Of a stretch of DNA of 64,000 nucleotides, positions 62,881 to 64,000 are shown piece by piece. Position 1 is the stretch's first letter. Each line of letters opens with the position of its first letter. The translations under genes were made by a program, and so were the position numbers. The DNA lies in contig KE159795.1 of assembly GCA_000403475.2 (NCBI GenBank), forward strand, positions 1,981,534 through 2,045,533. Reading direction: 5' to 3'. The notes beneath the pieces were generated by a model, which was not told the DNA's origin, ran no database searches, and was given only the letters and a program-made list of their open reading frames with translations. Source of the stretch: Lachnospiraceae bacterium MD308. GTDB lineage: Bacteria; Bacillota; Clostridia; Lachnospirales; Lachnospiraceae.

Positions 62881-64000
62881 ACAGGGAATCAATACAGTGA
62901 TAGTCGGGAGCATTGATCTGCTCGGCTTTTTTCTGGTTTTAGAAAAAATAGCCAGCTATCGCAGCAAAGGCGGGTATCCATGCAGGGCGGCCTCATTTCT
63001 TATCATAGCGTTTGGCAGTCTGACTGTAAACTGTGCCGCAGGAAGAAAATTGTATATTATAGTAGCAGAAATGCTTATTATAGTACTTATCGCAATGATG
63101 AATTATAGAAAGTGCCGCCTGCCGTCTTTGTTTTCATACGCAATTATTTTTATAAGTATATATGAACTAAATATTCTGTTTGCATGTATCGGTGTTATTC
63201 TGGCAGAATGGTATGATTATATCGTTTTATTCAGACTGTTACATTTCGTTTGGCAAGTTTACTTTCTAAGCGGCCTGATGACGCTGCTTTTTATATGGCT
63301 TTTATCGCTGGCATGGAAAACTCACCGTACGGGTAACGATGACCATATTTTATATCTGACGGTACCACTGGCGCCGGCTGTGATCATGGTCGGATTTTGG
63401 CTTAGAAATTCCATGGATTTAGGCATGCCGGATTATTTGAATGAAGGAGGCGCGGCTGAAGCAGCAGGAAATCTGCAGGTCTGTGTAATGAGTATGGCAG
63501 TATTGGCAGTCGGATATCTGGCAGGAAATGTTATTTTGGATAAGAAAAGATATAAACAGCTTGCCACTATGAACCAAAAACTTTTAAATGCACAAGTCGG
63601 CCACTATGATTTTTTGGAACAGTCTAATCTTGAAATGCGCAGATACAGGCATGATTTTAAAAATCATCTGTACAGCCTTAAGCATTTGCTTGCTGAGAAT
63701 AAAATAGTTGAAGCAAAGCAATATGTGGAAAATATGACAGACCATATTCACGAGTGGGAGCAGAAATATTCTACAGGAAATGACGTGGCAGATGCAATGA
63801 TAAACGAGCAGGTAAAGGCAGCGCAAAAACAAGCTATTGAGTTTGAACTAACAGGAGGACTGCCGAAAAAAATAAATATTTCCAATTATGACTTATGCGT
63901 TATCTTTGGCAACGCGCTGGCTAATGCAGTGGAAGGAGCCGCGAAAACAGATGATAAAAGGTATGTAAAGGTAAATTTGGGCTATTATAATCAATATCTC
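62870..64000 (+). CDS. Agr-type GHKL sensor histidine kinase (3' end outside window)
   Basis: 377 codons from ATG 62870 to the window edge. The N-terminal half has six or seven membrane segments (to about residue 230). A coiled region with MNQKLLNAQVGHYDFLEQSN follows, then the H-box RRYRHDFKNHLYSLKHLL (phospho-His) and the N-box IFGNALANAVEGA. This is the AgrC/quorum-sensing kinase layout. AAGGAG lies upstream. No AgrB or AgrD gene is visible before it; they may lie beyond the right edge. Confidence 0.9.
   Translation, partial: MGIEQGINTVIVGSIDLLGFFLVLEKIASYRSKGGYPCRAASFLIIAFGSLTVNCAAGRKLYIIVAEMLIIVLIAMMNYRKCRLPSLFSYAIIFISIYELNILFACIGVILAEWYDYIVLFRLLHFVWQVYFLSGLMTLLFIWLLSLAWKTHRTGNDDHILYLTVPLAPAVIMVGFWLRNSMDLGMPDYLNEGGAAEAAGNLQVCVMSMAVLAVGYLAGNVILDKKRYKQLATMNQKLLNAQVGHYDFLEQSNLEMRRYRHDFKNHLYSLKHLLAENKIVEAKQYVENMTDHIHEWEQKYSTGNDVADAMINEQVKAAQKQAIEFELTGGLPKKINISNYDLCVIFGNALANAVEGAAKTDDKRYVKVNLGYYNQYL

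Overview
The window is chromosomal DNA from a gut-type Firmicute, most likely family Lachnospiraceae. This rests on protein flavour (DUF3881, DUF4446, DUF1848, DUF1847, GPH symporters beside GH5/GH43), strong Shine-Dalgarno signals, and the Clostridia-type order around the replication origin. Species cannot be fixed from sequence alone.

Layout. 1-5.4 kb (minus): an FtsX-type ABC exporter with a two-component system, then DUF1848. 5.6-6.8 kb: azlCD branched-chain amino-acid exporter. 6.8-9.3 kb: two unknown proteins and an Rpn-type nuclease with a repeat-built tail. 9.6-18.3 kb: CapA-like secreted protein, then a glycan locus (AraC regulator, GH5, GPH symporter, GH43) interrupted by an IS110 element. 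18.4-24.8 kb: APH-like kinase, an oxidative-stress cluster (Fur/PerR-type regulator, flavoprotein-rubredoxin, rubrerythrin) behind a Per-box-like site, a decapitated FAD/Rieske oxidoreductase, DUF1847, a radical SAM protein and an HxlR regulator. 24.8-33.8 kb: a peptidase island (PepT, two GPH transporters, a 939-aa M16 peptidase, XRE regulator, M19 dipeptidase).

34-40.7 kb is a decayed accessory zone: a frameshifted PIN-like gene, a tag glycosylase scrap, a flavodoxin-like reductase cut off from its upstream DNA by a complete IS1380 element with inverted repeats and TSD, a DUF7000-like gene, a broken ORF6N gene, and an Abi_2 gene. The Abi gene has its own promoter and is followed by a separately promoted, two-hairpin small RNA. 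This module lies between an intact tRNA-Arg(CCU) and a duplicated 3' fragment of the same tRNA.

40.8-61.2 kb is the origin core. On the minus strand, reading away from oriC: rpmH, rnpA, yidD, yidC, jag, mnmE, mnmG, rsmG, two parS sites, parA, parB, DUF4446, serS, DUF3881. On the plus strand: dnaA, dnaN, yaaA, recF, gyrB, gyrA. DnaA boxes lie on both sides of dnaA. Transcription on both arms runs away from oriC.

61.2-64 kb: a hicAB toxin-antitoxin pair with a frameshifted toxin, one isolated CRISPR type I-C-like repeat at a predicted transcription start, and an Agr-type LytTR regulator with a GHKL kinase that leaves the window.

Most interesting items: the Abi_2 plus small-RNA module between tRNA repeats, the lone CRISPR-like repeat, the palindrome shared by the inside and outside of the ORF6N gene, the hicA frameshift, and Gly at the usual acidic quinolone-contact position of GyrA.
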